This document shows positions 1-14,200 of a stretch of DNA of 64,000 nt, piece by piece. Source of the stretch: Bugula neritina (Eukaryota > Bryozoa > Gymnolaemata > Cheilostomatida > Bugulidae). Under the pieces are notes generated by a model. It saw nothing but the letters and a program-made list of their open reading frames with translations, was not told the origin of the DNA and ran no database searches. The translations under genes and the position numbers were made by a program. How positions within the stretch are numbered: the stretch's first letter is position 1; the number at the start of each line of letters is the position of its first letter. The DNA is taken from positions 10,974,980 through 11,038,979 of the forward strand of contig OZ037771.1 in NCBI GenBank assembly GCA_964035545.1, read 5' to 3'.

Positions 1-379
1 TACTTTATTTAGAAAACAAAAGCAGTATACACGTTCCAGTTAAAATATTTTTAGTATGGCTAATAAAAAGATTTAGTTAATGCATGCATCAGAATAGTAA
101 AACATAACTGAGATCACCAGTTAGTAATTAAAAAGCAACTCTATGGCTTCATTGACTCTAGAATAGCTGTTATCTTGCCTTAATACAAGCATAGATCTTA
201 TGTAACTGAGCTACCAAAACGCTCGACTATTTTGCATTTCCCGCTGTCTGTTCAGATCAAGAGATTAAAAGAATAAGCACAATGAATCTGTCAAGCAGCT
301 AACTTTTTACCGCAAGATACAATGACCATCATAGAAAATAAATTCAACAATGTCTTACCAAATTACACACACAGGCAGG

Positions 380-625
380 GTAGTGTTGAGTTTACCCAGC
401 AGCTCTTGTAGGTGGGTTCAATTATTTTACAAGCAATTTCGGACTTTAATGAAGTCCCCGTGATGTAATGGTTAGCACACTTGTTTGCCAGCAAGAGGTC
501 TAGGTGGGGGCACCAAGCTGCAGGTCTGTGGTGCTGAAGTTCGGGATTCAAACCACAAACCTCCGACTTGAAAGCAGGCACGCTAACCAATTACACTACA
601 GGGGCTGCTGGGTAAGCTCAACTCT
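380..625. repeat. Fold-back pair of tRNA-derived SINE heads
   Basis: On the - strand, from about 606 down, the sequence reads like a tRNA 5' half (TAGTGTAATTGGTTAGC, A-box type) followed by a B-box-like GGTTTGAATCC. On the + strand at 455-500 there is a second tRNA-like A-box (TGATGTAATGGTTAGC), and the flanks 386-404 and 603-624 are inverted copies of each other (TTACCCAGCAGC). The unit therefore looks like two divergently oriented SINE fragments. A related copy lies at 61.8 kb. Cloverleaf pairing is poor, so this is not a functional tRNA gene. Confidence 0.55.
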
Positions 626-2577
626 ACAGACAGATCAATTAAAATTAAAAACTACCTAAATGCTGCAATAATAGCAAGCCGTTTTCAAAATTTGTTGTTT
701 AATTTTGAGTAGGAGTTTTGTTAAAATCACTATTTTGTGGAAATAAAGAAGCCTAATAGATTTGAAAACTGCAGCAAAAATAGGCTTATACAAATGGCGG
801 TATATATCTAATAGCTAATTAGTTTGAAAATTAAACTTTGTATAGATAATAATTATGTAATATTCTTGTAAAATAATTGTCTTCAACCTCAGACTTCTAA
901 ATTGCAAGCCATCAAGCTAACCAACACACAACAAGAGCTATCATAGGGAATCTCGACAGCACAAATTTTCTACTTAAGCAGTGTGTATGTAGCCTACTGT
1001 ATTTTAAAGTAGTATGTAAATGGAAAAATGTGACAAAATATATTTTAGGATAATAAAGATTGATGTTATGGCTATAACCTCTATATATTTTCAATTAGAC
1101 CCTCAAATGTCCATTTGCCAACTATCATTTATAGGAGTGTTGTTAATGCTTAGACTATCACAGAAATACTTGCCTTTAGTATTATAGTTATCACCAATTC
1201 AAGATAATGCTTATCTGTTATTTGCTCTAATTAGGTCATCATCCCATTGAGGAATTGTCCATTCCAGAGGTGTCGAAACTCTTTGCCAACTATCATTGTC
1301 TAAATATGTCTTAGTGTTTTTATCACATAGCTAATCAAGAAAATGCTTGTATCATATTTTAGCTATGCAGTGTGGACATGATGCTTACTTGTAAAAGCTG
1401 GTAGAGGTGTCAAGATGTGCTTGCCACACTAATTATGGAAGGGTTTTAATATAATAGAAAAGCATTAGAAACTATAGGCAGTTTTTTCATGTAGTCAATG
1501 ATTCTACCAGTATCAACATAACACTGTAAGGTTACCTCAGTGTCTTAAATCATAAAACTTTTGCTCTCTCTCATCAACCAAATAAAAGTATTTTATTCAT
1601 TATAAACTGCAGCATAAAATATTTAAAAATATAATTCTGTGTGTAGATGCATGACTAGTGAAATCTAAACAAGCTTGCTGTACAAAGTTTTATAACTTCT
1701 TTTCTGACAAAAAAGTAAATTATAATAGGGTGTTGCAAATATAACATTAAAACATAAGTTAATGCACTAAAAGTTTAAACTGTCATATATAGGTTTAATT
1801 ATAATTCCCTCCCAGAAAAAGCTAAACCAACTAAGAATGTTTTGTATATGTATGCTTCATTTATTACAGGCCAAAGTTTATAAAAATCGCTCTAACAAAA
1901 AAAGAGACACATGTTATTTTCTAATGCTTTTCATATAAATATACTTTAATAAATATCTGCTTTTATGAGTTGGTATGATATATTATGTAATATATCATAT
2001 ATACAATTAACTATTGCTTGATATATTTATTATATTGCCATCATTATAATTATTATGCTTAGTTTCAGTTTGAGCTGCATTTTTATAACAACGAAGCCTA
2101 TAAATCATAAATGACCTTTTTAATGATCATAATCAGGTCATATACTGAAATAATTTATACATACATGTATATGAAATATAATATATGAATCAATAGATGA
2201 TAAAATACTGAGTCAAGAAATGTTAAGGGAGTACTACAGTACCAGCACTCATGTGTTATACGGTTAACTGATAGACTGCATGTGATTATATAGCTGGATA
2301 CATAATATTTAAACACTAATAAACATAACTTGTTTGAACACCTCTGTTAATAATATTAAAAAAAGAGAAAGTAGATAAATGCAGTTTAGGAGTTATTTTC
2401 TCATAAATTTGACAACTCTCACACCTTTATAGATTTCTACCTAACTCACCCCTATTCTAGTCGATAATTCTTATCTCAAACTCCTAACAAGAGAGATTAA
2501 AATCAAAACTAAGAGTAATCACAGTTTTCTGCTATATATGGAGTGATGTAGTATCTATTGTATTTATTCTTTAACAG
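626..2577. other. 5' flank of SAMHD1 copy A, duplicated upstream of copy B
   Basis: AT-rich sequence with no open frame of note. Stretches match the flank of copy B in the same order: the TGTTGTTAATGCTT region near 1130-1240 matches 37420-37500, and 1590-1920 loosely matches 37790-37890. The first 300 bases of the window match 36505-36750 and, more weakly, 36040-36300. Confidence 0.6.
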
Positions 2578-2736
2578 TGAAGTTAACTACCAAACATGGC
2601 AAATGTTCAAATCAAGCAGGAAAAGGTGACACAATTTTTGCACCAGATAAAGGTTGAGTTCAAAGAAGATATCAATGTTTTAAAACCAACATTAGAGAGC
2701 TTATCAATGCTAGATGACTGGGTACTTAGGGGACAG
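2578..2736 (+). other. SAMHD1: First coding exon of SAMHD1 copy A with a probable upstream splice acceptor
   Basis: A pyrimidine-rich tract ending in TTTAACAG at 2577 lies 18 bases before the ATG at 2596. The first coding exon is therefore probably preceded by a noncoding exon. In copy B the candidate noncoding exon is about 3.75 kb upstream of the ATG; the matching place for copy A falls off the left edge of the window. The donor is GGACAG/GTATAAG at 2736/2737. Confidence 0.5.
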
Positions 2737-5700
2737 GTATAAGCTCACTTGCTATAATTAATATAATTATCCGCATGTTTTTTATGTATATACAACCGAA
2801 TATTAAAGTTTTGGTGATTTTAAAGGCAGTAGGGGTAACGGGGGCACAACGGTCATAGAGGTACAACAAGCCGGCCAAATTGTGAGAGAACTTATGGACT
2901 TAGAGTTGTGATTTTTTTTCATAAAAAGATATTGGCATAATTATTCAGCCTTTGTAGTTTCAACACTTGCGGAACATACGTGTTGAAAAGGCGAGTAAAA
3001 AACTGTTTTTACCTACTTTTTGTAAATTTTTTAGGATGTCGTTAAAGCCTTATAACTTTTTACACTCAAAGGCTAGAAGCCTATATTTTACTAATGTTGT
3101 TGCCATTGCTTGTCTCTACATTGCTTAACTCGTATAACAGCAAACATTGAAATAAATTTTCCTTGAGGCACATTTCTTTTCAATTTGGCCACACGGGGCA
3201 CAATGGGCCACGCTGACCGGGGCACAATGGGCCACCTGATTATTGCACCCTGATCACTGTTACTAGTTTGTTTGCCCAAAAAGTTGGTTGAAATGTTATT
3301 AAAATCTATAAATATAGCCATTTCTGACCTTTTTGTAAAATATCAAAGACATCATGGTAAGATCACAAAACTACAAGTTGAAGCTCCCCTAATATATACA
3401 TCTGGTGAGGTTAAAGCTTAGCTATTTTATACATAATACAAAACACTCTGCTGTTGCTACTAGTAGATAGTCATGATAATCATTATATATCACATCATTG
3501 AGGGAATATACATGTATTTGACTGAAATAAATTGTGATTTGCTCATTTGCTCCCCCCCTCTCCCTTCTGTACTCCAGTCACAAACCTCAGCCATGCATGC
3601 ACCTTAGCTAAAGTACATAAAAAAAGTCCACTCGGAATTTTGTAGTACATGTTACTAAAGTTCTTTTTAATAAACGGTCCTCTGAAGTGAAAATAACAGA
3701 ACATTTTTAGTTCTAAACAATAATGATAATGGCACTGCAGACCCGAGTGACGTGCATTTGATTTTGCCTTCCTCTGCTATCAGTAGTGGCACAAACTGTA
3801 CAGCTAAAACATGAATTTTGCTGTAGATATGAAAGAGTATCTTTATTTTTTGTAATATTAAATAAATAAAGATGAGATGTAACAAAATACGCAAAATTTC
3901 AATATATTTGTTATGTCCCACCCAGTGGCCCATTGTACCCTGGTACCGGGGCACAATGGGCCAATTTTTTCGTCATGAAAATTTCACTATTCTGAAAGTT
4001 GTGAGAGAGATAGAAACAACAAACTGGTACCTGTAATAGACAACAGATGCAACATCAAGACTAAAAATTATTGAACTAGTAACTTGAAAAACAGACGAAT
4101 AAGAGCAACAAATGCAAAATTCTCCCCGTTGTGCCCCCGTTACCCCTATAACCTGGAAAACTACTCCGCTAACAAATTACAAAGTATGTAACTCCATTTC
4201 ATTTCTCATTACTCATTATATACTCACAATGAGTAGAGACACTGAAACTTCTGCTGCAACTATAAATTTGATAGAATAAAACTATTTACATGCATTGTTG
4301 GTTAGTCAATGAAATTTTGTATAGAAATGATTTTCTAATAGAATCAACAGCAGTGTTGGCAGCTACCTTGTTCTATACATAATCCAAACTACAAAGTTTC
4401 AGAAATTCATCGGTCTTTGTTTGTCTCAATAGATTTGTTTGAGTTCTATAAAAGTTATTATCTGACTTTTAGATAAAAGATGATAATAAAAGAGCACAAG
4501 TTTTATATAAAGTTGAGCAGTTTCTCCAAGAAAACCACTTCACAGTGTCCTATAAAGTCTTCAATGACCCAATATTTGGGAGCGTCAAAGTGCATCCTGT
4601 AGCTCAGAAAATAATTGATACTCCACAGTTCCAGCGACTACGCCACATAAAACAGGTCTGGTTCAAAGTATTAAATATTTATATGATTGAAGCAAGCTTG
4701 TCTTAGTTTTTATAACATATCTCACTATTTAGTTGGCATCATTAAACCACGTGTACCCCGGAGCTAATGGCACCAGGTTTGACCATAGTCTGGGAGTTTA
4801 CCACTTAGCTGGGAAACTTGTGAAATCTTTAAGAAAGAATCAACCTGAGCTTGGTCTGACAAAGGTGGATTGCCTTTGCGTTGAGGTAAAAATTTATATT
4901 CAAAATTGCGTACATCTACTTCACCAACTGTCAATGACAATATATCTAAAGAGTTAATATATGTACATACATGAAAATGAAAAAGAGGATTGAGATAAAA
5001 TTTGTATATATATGTGTGAAGTTTGGATAAGCACATAAGAATATGTTTTGCATATATCCGTCACAAGTTTTAAATATTCATTATAAATGCTGAGATGCTT
5101 ATTAATGTGAAGTTTACCTTTGATTGGTTAATTCCTAAAACTGATCTTGATAAGCCTAAATATCTTATAGTTAGTGGAAAGTACATAACTGTTAAACCTT
5201 CAACTTAGTAAGGCCTAGGAAATGGAGATATACACATGTTCTGATGCAGGATCTTTTTAAAAGATAAATATTTAAAGAGAACAATTAGGAAAATTTTTTA
5301 TGAACAAAATTCCTTAATGACCTGAACCTTGTTTGTATTTATTAATGAAAAGTGAATTTATTGTAGTTGAGTTATACAAGTTGTAAGAAAATTATTATAA
5401 TAGCTTTAAATTTCAGCAATTTAGTATATATTAAATTTTTATGGACATATACTAACTAATTTGCTTAACATTTAAGATAATTGCATTATTAGCCATGGTT
5501 TTTCGTAGTTTCTTTTATCATAATGTGTGTACATGCAGCTAGCTGGCCTATGCCATGATTTGGGACACGGACCATTCTCGCATCTGTTCGAGAGTGTAGT
5601 CCGTGAAATACAAGAAAAAAATGAAAGCGGTAAACCATGGCACCATGAAAGCAACACAATAAAAATGTTGAACTATATCTATTTTGATGAGAAAACCGGT

Positions 5701-8132
5701 GTCAAAGAGGAGTTTTCTTACTGGGGGTTAGATGATATTGATATGGAGTTTATCAAGAGTCTAGTGAAAGGCGACATTGATGAGGTAAATACCACACACT
5801 TTTTACTCTGCACTAATTCTCACCTATTCTTACCTATCTCCACTTTGAGAAAGTTTTTACTCTGCACTAATACCCAACAATATTGTTTTGTAAATTTATG
5901 CTGCGAAGGGTTAAAATTACCGGGGAGATTCATAAGAAGCTAATGCTGCACCCAGAACATAAGACTTTTTTGACAATGGGTAGTGAGAGAAGACGAGATT
6001 TGCCAGTCAGATATAGAATATATTGCAGACCTACTTGTTATATAGAGCCAAGGTCTAACTCTTCACAATATTATAATTGCCAAAAGATAGCTACAATAGC
6101 ATACAATTATAGAGAGCGCAACGTTATCAAATGCAGCTCCAGTCCAACTCACTTTCTGAGGCATTCCACTTCACTTATATATGAGTGGAATGCCTCATCC
6201 TGATTGGGTGACTGTTTCGGGTGCTCGAATAGGCAGAATAGGATGCTGAATTGGCATTCGAGAATCTGTTTTTGGCCAAATTCAAATTTCCGTTTGAGAG
6301 CTCATCACTCCATATGAATTGCCTCATCATCGCATAGGCATTTATATGTCTCCAATCAAATCCACCCCATATGTAAACAGAGAATGCACATATACAAGTA
6401 TAATACAAGAATACAAATAACACAGGTGTTCAGAACAAGAATAAGAATACAGAAAGTTCCAGAACTGTCTGGCTAAGTGCGTTAAGTGCACTTTAGTACA
6501 TGGTTAGTTAATATTTAGGCAAGATTATAATATGTAGGGTCACAGGCTATTATAAGGGGGATGGCAATGCATAATATGGCAAAATCCATTACAAAATTAT
6601 AGTAAAATACACTGTATTTTTATGTGTAGCTAAAAGCATAGTGAAAAAGCAATTATTTTTAGTTTACAGTACTTATTTTCATAATAATTATTGTTAATAT
6701 CATTTATGCTTTATAGTATATAATATTTTGCTTTGCCGTATTCTAAGATTTTATGTGGTATTGTTGCTAACACTGTCAGACATAGTTAAAAATCTTACTT
6801 TGGTTTTACTCAAATAAGCACTTTTATCCAATTTCTGCTCTGACTGCAGATTGACATATTGTGAATTTTAAAAAAAGAAATAACTACAGGACAAATTTTA
6901 TATAGTTGAATTTTATTGCTATATGAGAAACTGCTTGAACAAAATTTTTAGATATATGATTTTGCGTTACAGGGTGAAACAACTGGCAGAAGAGAGTCAA
7001 AGTCATTTCTGTATCAAATAGTTGCTAACAAAGATAGTGGGATGGATGTTGATAAATGGGACTATGTAGTTAGGGATGCTCACTACTTGGGTATGAAACA
7101 CAGATTTGTCTGTACTCTGTAAAATTGTATTTTATACATGCTATGTGTAATAATGAATTATTATAATTTTCAAACTATTATTGTAATAGTAAAAAAATAA
7201 CAGCATACCTTTTAACTTTTAAAGGATTGCTCTATCTTAGTTTATTACAATCACATTATGATTATGAACTATAATCTAATGTGTATGCAAACAATTGTGA
7301 CTTTGCAAAGGGATATATGCCTAGAAAACAGCTTTTCAAAATTCCAATTTTGAGAGAGGTAAAATTTTCAGCCATGAAAAAGATTAGCCTAATACGTGAC
7401 GTGTGAACGCCAGTAACTATGCTGCACGTGCTAACTATAACGCTAGTATTCAAGGTTGCTGAGCGCAACATCAACCAATAACGCTCAAGCAGTTACAGTG
7501 CGCTATATAGGTCAGCTTTGGTGCACCCGTAATATTGCACAATCTGACCTAGTTTAGATCGTTCGCAGGCATTCATCCTAAAGAATGCATGTTTTTGCAA
7601 TGCTTTTTTCTATGTTCACAAGCAAAATATGGCCTAATGTTATCACGTACATGTTATTTAACATGTCAAAAAACTATAGATTGAGATAATTCACATTTGC
7701 ACTTCTATAAATATACAAATTACGAGCTGAAAGATCACATCTCACAGTCATATTTCTATAGTTATTCATTTGTATAGTCACGTGACCAGCAGGAATGCTG
7801 GCGCTGTTACGTCACATTTCCCAGCTCATTTCAAAATCGGCGTTTTGGCTGTTACCAATCTACACCCTCAACTTCAACTAACTTTTTCTACCTTTGGTCA
7901 AATGCTTTTTGTCAATGCATGCTTAGAAAAACACAATATTATGTGTGTTTGACCTAAATGGCCATTTATTAGACAAGATAGAGCAATCCTTTAAAACATA
8001 AATCTGATCTACTATTGCTAAGGTGTGGACCATGGTTCTCTGTTCTGTGCTGATGAGGGGACAAATCCCGAAACAGCTGCTGTACACAGATTGAGTTTTA
8101 TATTTATATATAACATGTATATAGATACATAT

Positions 8133-8218
<86 letters not shown>

Positions 8219-11200
8219 CTCTAAATTGTTTTCTCAGGAATAAAAATCAATTTTGAGTATGAAAGGCTACTTCACAACGTCAGGGTGATTGAAGTGAGTG
8301 GTAACCAACTTCAAGAACCTATGAAGCCTCACATCTGCTTCAGAGATAAAGAACTCGATTCGGCTTTCAATTTGTTTCAAACAAGATACAACTTGCATAA
8401 GCAAGGTACTTTAGTTTGTCTAAGTCTGTCACTATTACTTTTGTTGTATTTACCTTATATTGCTATGTATTTAAATTTGACTGGTGATCAAAGTTTAATT
8501 TTTGCTGCAACATCATTCTAAAGTTAAAAAATTGCATTCAAAAGACCTGATGGCAATAGTGATAACTGCAGGCTACGGAATCTTTTATGTTCTGTTTGGG
8601 TATAGTTATGTTAGCATAGTATGCTATACATGAACATATACATGTATATATACGTTAATTATGCAATGTTTTTATGTAGTTACGTATACTAATATTATAT
8701 ATGCTTTGTAACATATAAATCATGTGTTATATATGAGCTCATTATATACTATAGCATTTGCCAGTATATATGACTTGTCTAAGAGTATTTATTACTGGTT
8801 AGCAAGTTGCTACTTATTTATATTTTATGAGCTTGTGCTGAAGTTTCTATAATGTAGCCTACTAGCTGCTTTACATAGATGCAATACCCAACTATAACAT
8901 GCATTTTTGAATGACTGCAACTATGACAATCTATGAAATGTAAACTAAAGTTGCATTTATGCCTCTGCTGAAAAAAGTTCCGAGTTTCAGTTAAAAACAC
9001 TCGCTAGAGTATCCCTTTATAGTCAAACTGAAACTTGGTAAAATTTTATTGATGCAAAAGCTTACTTTTTAAAAGTGAATTGCTATTTGATGCCCTTTGA
9101 AAACGTCGTGAATTAGTAAAGTCGAGAGCATAAAAGTGATAATTGAGAAGGCATAGGCGACATAATTATTAATATATAAGTATGTCAGTTATATGTTATT
9201 ACTTTATATACGTTATTACTCCTTTTGAGTATTATTCTGAACTCAGCCAATTATTAGTTATCACAGTACAAACATGTTTACGAGTGGCTTTTATAATGCA
9301 ATGCAACTCGGAGAAATTTTAACTCGGCCAAATTAAATTTCTGATTGAAAATCGTGAAGGTATAAATGCAACTTAATACATCAGTTTATTATCTAATGGT
9401 TGCTATTTCTCTCAGCATATCAACATCCTGTTGGAACAGCTGTGGACCTCATGATTAAGGATGCAATAGTTGCTGCTGCCCCCCATCTCAGGATTAAGGG
9501 AAAAAGTTTACTGGAATGTTTGGATGATATGGAAAGCTACACCCTTCTTACTGATGGTATATTCTATAAGGTAATGGAAAAACCACGTATTTCTCCCATA
9601 CAATAATAAATATGGTAGAACCAATAATAATTCTCTTTGGTCATTAACTGAGAAAAAAATTGTTTTTATTTACATTTATCTGTTTACAAATGTGCTTTAA
9701 TTGGTCAATTTTTTGTGTAATTACTGCTTTCTGTTTTTAATATCAACATGATGCATATTATATGTAGGTAATTGAATTGTGTTTTTGTTGTATTTGTGTG
9801 GTATTTGGTCAAACTAGAAAATAACAAACATTTTAAGCTTAGCATGCAAACTATATAAAAACATGTTAACAAGTTTAATAATAATATAAATTAAAACAAA
9901 TTTAATTCATCATAATTGAATGACATCAACAACTGCTTTAAGCAACTTTTAAAATTATTTCTTTCCCAAAACATGATTTTGTAATTCAAAACCATAGATT
10001 GAGCAGATTATTAATATTGTTTTATTCACTAGATGTCTGTTTGATAAGTGATTATCAGCAGATTTGTTTTCATTTGTAAATTATTTTAATCAAACTCTGG
10101 AATCTGTCAAACAGAAAGTGACTATGGTTGTCAAAGCAGTAAGTAGATTGAACGACTACAACATTATGAAAAGATAACTTCAGGTTAATAGGATAATTTG
10201 ACAATCAACATAAATTCTGTACATATTATAACATCCCCTCTATAGTTTTAGTGTTACAAAAAGTACACAAAAGAAGCTGCGTGTTTGAGAATAGTAATTG
10301 CATTGATTGCACTTTTTACTATAGGCATGGATTATAGTAAACTGCATACAGTCAAAATCTGTGAAGTAGCGTAACATTACTAGAACATCAGCGACGTCAG
10401 CCCATATAAAGGGTCCAGTGTCAGTCATTTCATTTGTTTGCTGAGTAATATCATCTAAAGAATGTGGCGCTTAGCCTTCTCTTTGCACATCTCTCATCGA
10501 TTTACTTTGTCTCCTTTATTTACTGGTAAAAAGGGTGCATTTTAGACATTTTCATCATCATTCTCTCTCATTTTCTTTAAACTGATCATTACTCTTTTTG
10601 ACTTGATCATGATTAGAAAGTTCAGGGATGGATTGGTACAGCGGACCTAAATTGTCTTCCTATTACAAATTCTAGGTGAGGAGGATTTATAGGCTAATAA
10701 AGCCAAATAAGGATCTTTTCTTTTAACACGCATGCTTTTGATGCTCCTTACTCCATGCTTGGCTGCCCCATTAGCTCTGTGATAATATGGACTCCTGGTC
10801 ACATGAGTAAAACCATGTGTGACAAAAAAATATTTAAATTTTGCACCTGCATATTGTGGGCTGTTGCTTGACAATAGTATTTCAGGTATACCATGTCATA
10901 AAAACATAGATTTTAGGTGTGTTATTAGTTTATTCGAAGAAATGTCCGAGTTTTCGAGCAAGGCATTTTCGGGAAACTTTGAATAATAATCAATAACCAG
11001 AAGATATACTTGGCTTTTATAAATCAATAAATCAGTGCTAAGATGTTGAAAAAGTTTATCTGGAGTGAGGAAAGAGCACAATGACTGCGTAAATTTAGCT
11101 GCAAAATTAGTGTAGCCTTCGACACAACTGCTTTTCATAGTCTCAATAGCCTTTAAAATAGAAGACCATCATGCATGTACTATTTTTAATTCGTCCTTCA

Positions 11201-14200
11201 CATTTTGCAATGTACAAGTGTCCTCAATGCATATCTCCCAATACCTGATGCTTTAAGCAAAGGGTATTATCAATTATTTGCCAAGTGTCAAGAATACTTT
11301 GTTCATTGTTAAAAGACCTTTTCTCAAAATAAAACTTCAGGGTGGACAAATACTTCGGCCATCTATTTTTTACAAGCCTAATTATTTTTGACAGTATTTC
11401 AATTTTACTTTGTTTGACAGAAAACCGTTTCAACCTGCTATTAGATTTATATAAGTGAATACTTCTATTTATTATAAAAACTCACGAAAGTTTATGGTTG
11501 CAAACCCTGTGAGAAACTCTGATAGAAAGGGTTTTTGTTTGAACAGGCTAAGGACTTGTTTAGATGAAGCACAGGAGCAATTATGACTGGATGCTCTTCC
11601 TAACATCACCAATGGCCTTTGTCGGGGTTTGAACCTATGACTTTGAGCTCACAAAGCAAACGCTTCAACCCCTAGACCATGGCTGCTTCCACAATACTTT
11701 TATATTATATTATGTGAAGTTAAATATCTTATTCTCTTGCTATATTTATCTTGCTTGCTTCGGTAGTGTTATACCTAAAGAGAGCTTCAGCCGCAATATT
11801 CTTGGACTCACTTACATGTCTGATGATATACTGAAATTTTTTTAGTCCAGGTTTAAACCTTTGAATTCTTGGTAAGAGTATGTGCAGAAAAAGATTACCA
11901 AATAAACTGATGAGTGGGCAATGATCAGTTCCAATAATCATGTTTTTTATACCTAGAATGTTTGGAAAAAACTATCTTTATAAGCCTGACAGACTATTAA
12001 GCATTTCCTCTCTGGATTCATAACACTTCTTTATTTCTGCCAAAGGTTGACTTGCTTAGAAATCAAGTGTCTAGGGCTATTCTGTTGAATTTGGTATAGT
12101 GTTGCCACCCGACCTGCATGACTAGCATCTGTTCTAATTATGGTATCTCTGTTTATATCATAGACCATTAAACCTGGTACATTTTGAAATACTTTCTTTT
12201 CTCTCAAAAAAGTCTTCTGCCTTTGAGACCCTTTTGGATGATGTTCATTTAAATTAAGACCACTAACCATACGATAGCTACTATATGTGTCATCATGTTC
12301 CACCATCTCACTACACTGGAAATGAACAGTAAGTAACTCTTAGTAAATGTCTTCAAATTCTTCCCAAAGTTGCTTTAAATGGGTCTGGCTGGCACTGCTG
12401 AGTACTCTAACTACCGTTTAGAGGCGAGCCTTCAAAAATGACCGCTCATCTTTCATGTTTATCACCATTCTTTCAGTCTCCATTATAGTTGGTTAACTTC
12501 TTTGGACACTGATACTTGAAGTGTACTACTGGAAACAGTTAAGGTGTTTGCTGACTCTAGATACTGGCACTTGATACTGGAACTTTTTACTTGTATCTTC
12601 TGTTATAATCTCCAAAGCTTCCAAGTCACTATACAGCATCTAAACTTGCCATCTTGTAACTTTGTTATTCTTCAGCTAGTACTGCATTATTCATCTTCCC
12701 CAATATAGAGCACCAATTTCTTAGCAACATCACATTGGATGGTTAGTACTATCCTGGGATAATTGGCACTCCTTCAATTTCTATTTATTGCTGGTATGAT
12801 GGTTCCTGATACTTGGTACTGCTGGGATTTAGTACTTCTGATGTTTAGTACTGCATGTGCCAAGAATGGCTTATTGAGTTGGATAGCAACAAGCATGGAA
12901 CAATAACTTTAATCTTTGAATTTATTGTTCATTCTTTGTCTTTTACTCTATATCAAAAAATCAAAAAATAGTTACATGCTGTACGAAATCATATACATAA
13001 ATAACTTTTAAATATCAAAAAAACTTCAGAATTATAATAGCTCTTACAAACATCAGCTCCTTTGAACCTTTTTCTGGCAAGTGAAACTACTATAACACTC
13101 AACGTACAAACTAAAGAGTTTCATGTACCAGCCAAAAAACAAATAAAAAAAGCCAAAAGATAGCTGAGCAAACTGCAAAAGCTAACAGTATAACTTTAGT
13201 AAAATATTGGCAAACAGCCAGGATTATTTCTCTGGCACATTGGCTAATACAAGCTGAATGTCAGAAATTACACGAAGAATATAAAAAAAAATCAAGTACA
13301 TCAAGTTTCTTGATCTATTTCAATGTTTTCCCAAAACCCAACTTCTTTTTTATTTATAACATGTATGTTAAAAAGTAAATGCCCCTATTGACATTCCTGT
13401 GAAAGTAGACACTCCTGGTTCAGCATTCAATAGCTAAATTAAACCTTATTTTAGTGTGGGAGTCTTGCTTTTTTACATTATACATGTGCAAGTACTACCA
13501 GTCCAAAATCTAATCCCTAGCTATGACCTGTCAACTAAAAAGCCTATATGAGATGAAAATATGAAAGCAGTCAACTTATGATTTAATACTTCAAAAACCG
13601 ATACAAATTCAACCTGCTGTCAAATAGCAAATATATATACTAGCTTTTTGTTATATTAAATTTGCTAAAAGGATTTTGAGCATTTTTTGAAAATAGGTCT
13701 CTCATCTCAACAAAATACATGAATTTTTGCTAACTGCATTGACTGAATAATAACTATTAACTAGGCTAACTTTTATACTAGCAGCTTTTTAGCATATGCA
13801 CCTCTTTATGTAATTTAATACAATATTTTAAAATTTAGTATAATTCATAAATTTTAGTTTTATAAATATCATATTTATTCTGTATAGGTTGTAAGATATA
13901 ACATTAGGTTGACGGTGGGTCAGCTCAAATTTATTATCTTGTCTGTTGGTACCAACAGCTGCTACATTTACAAGTTTATTTATTTGAAAATAACAAAAAA
14001 CTGGGCTATGATGAGAATTGTATATTTTTTTGATAATTTATTAATTATTTGGCACAAAATAGTGTACAGCGTAATTACATGCTTTAGATCTTGTACAGTG
14101 AAGAGGAAGATTTGAAAAAAGCTCGAGAAATTTTAGAAAGAATTGAACAGCGGAGGCTGTATAAGCAGGTGGCTGAAGCTGAACTTACTGGTAAATTTAT

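Noticed and set aside
455-606. tRNA gene
   Set aside because: A- and B-box-like sequences are present, but acceptor and anticodon stems do not pair properly and the sequence is part of a fold-back SINE pair.
3667-3954. 95-codon open frame on the - strand
   Set aside because: Lies inside the non-autonomous transposon and shows no domain; composition is that of AT-rich noncoding DNA.
5883-6203. 106-codon + strand frame after exon 4 of SAMHD1 copy A
   Set aside because: Shows no similarity to the next part of SAMHD1, which is found in the exon at 6973-7090 with matching phase; the frame is intronic.
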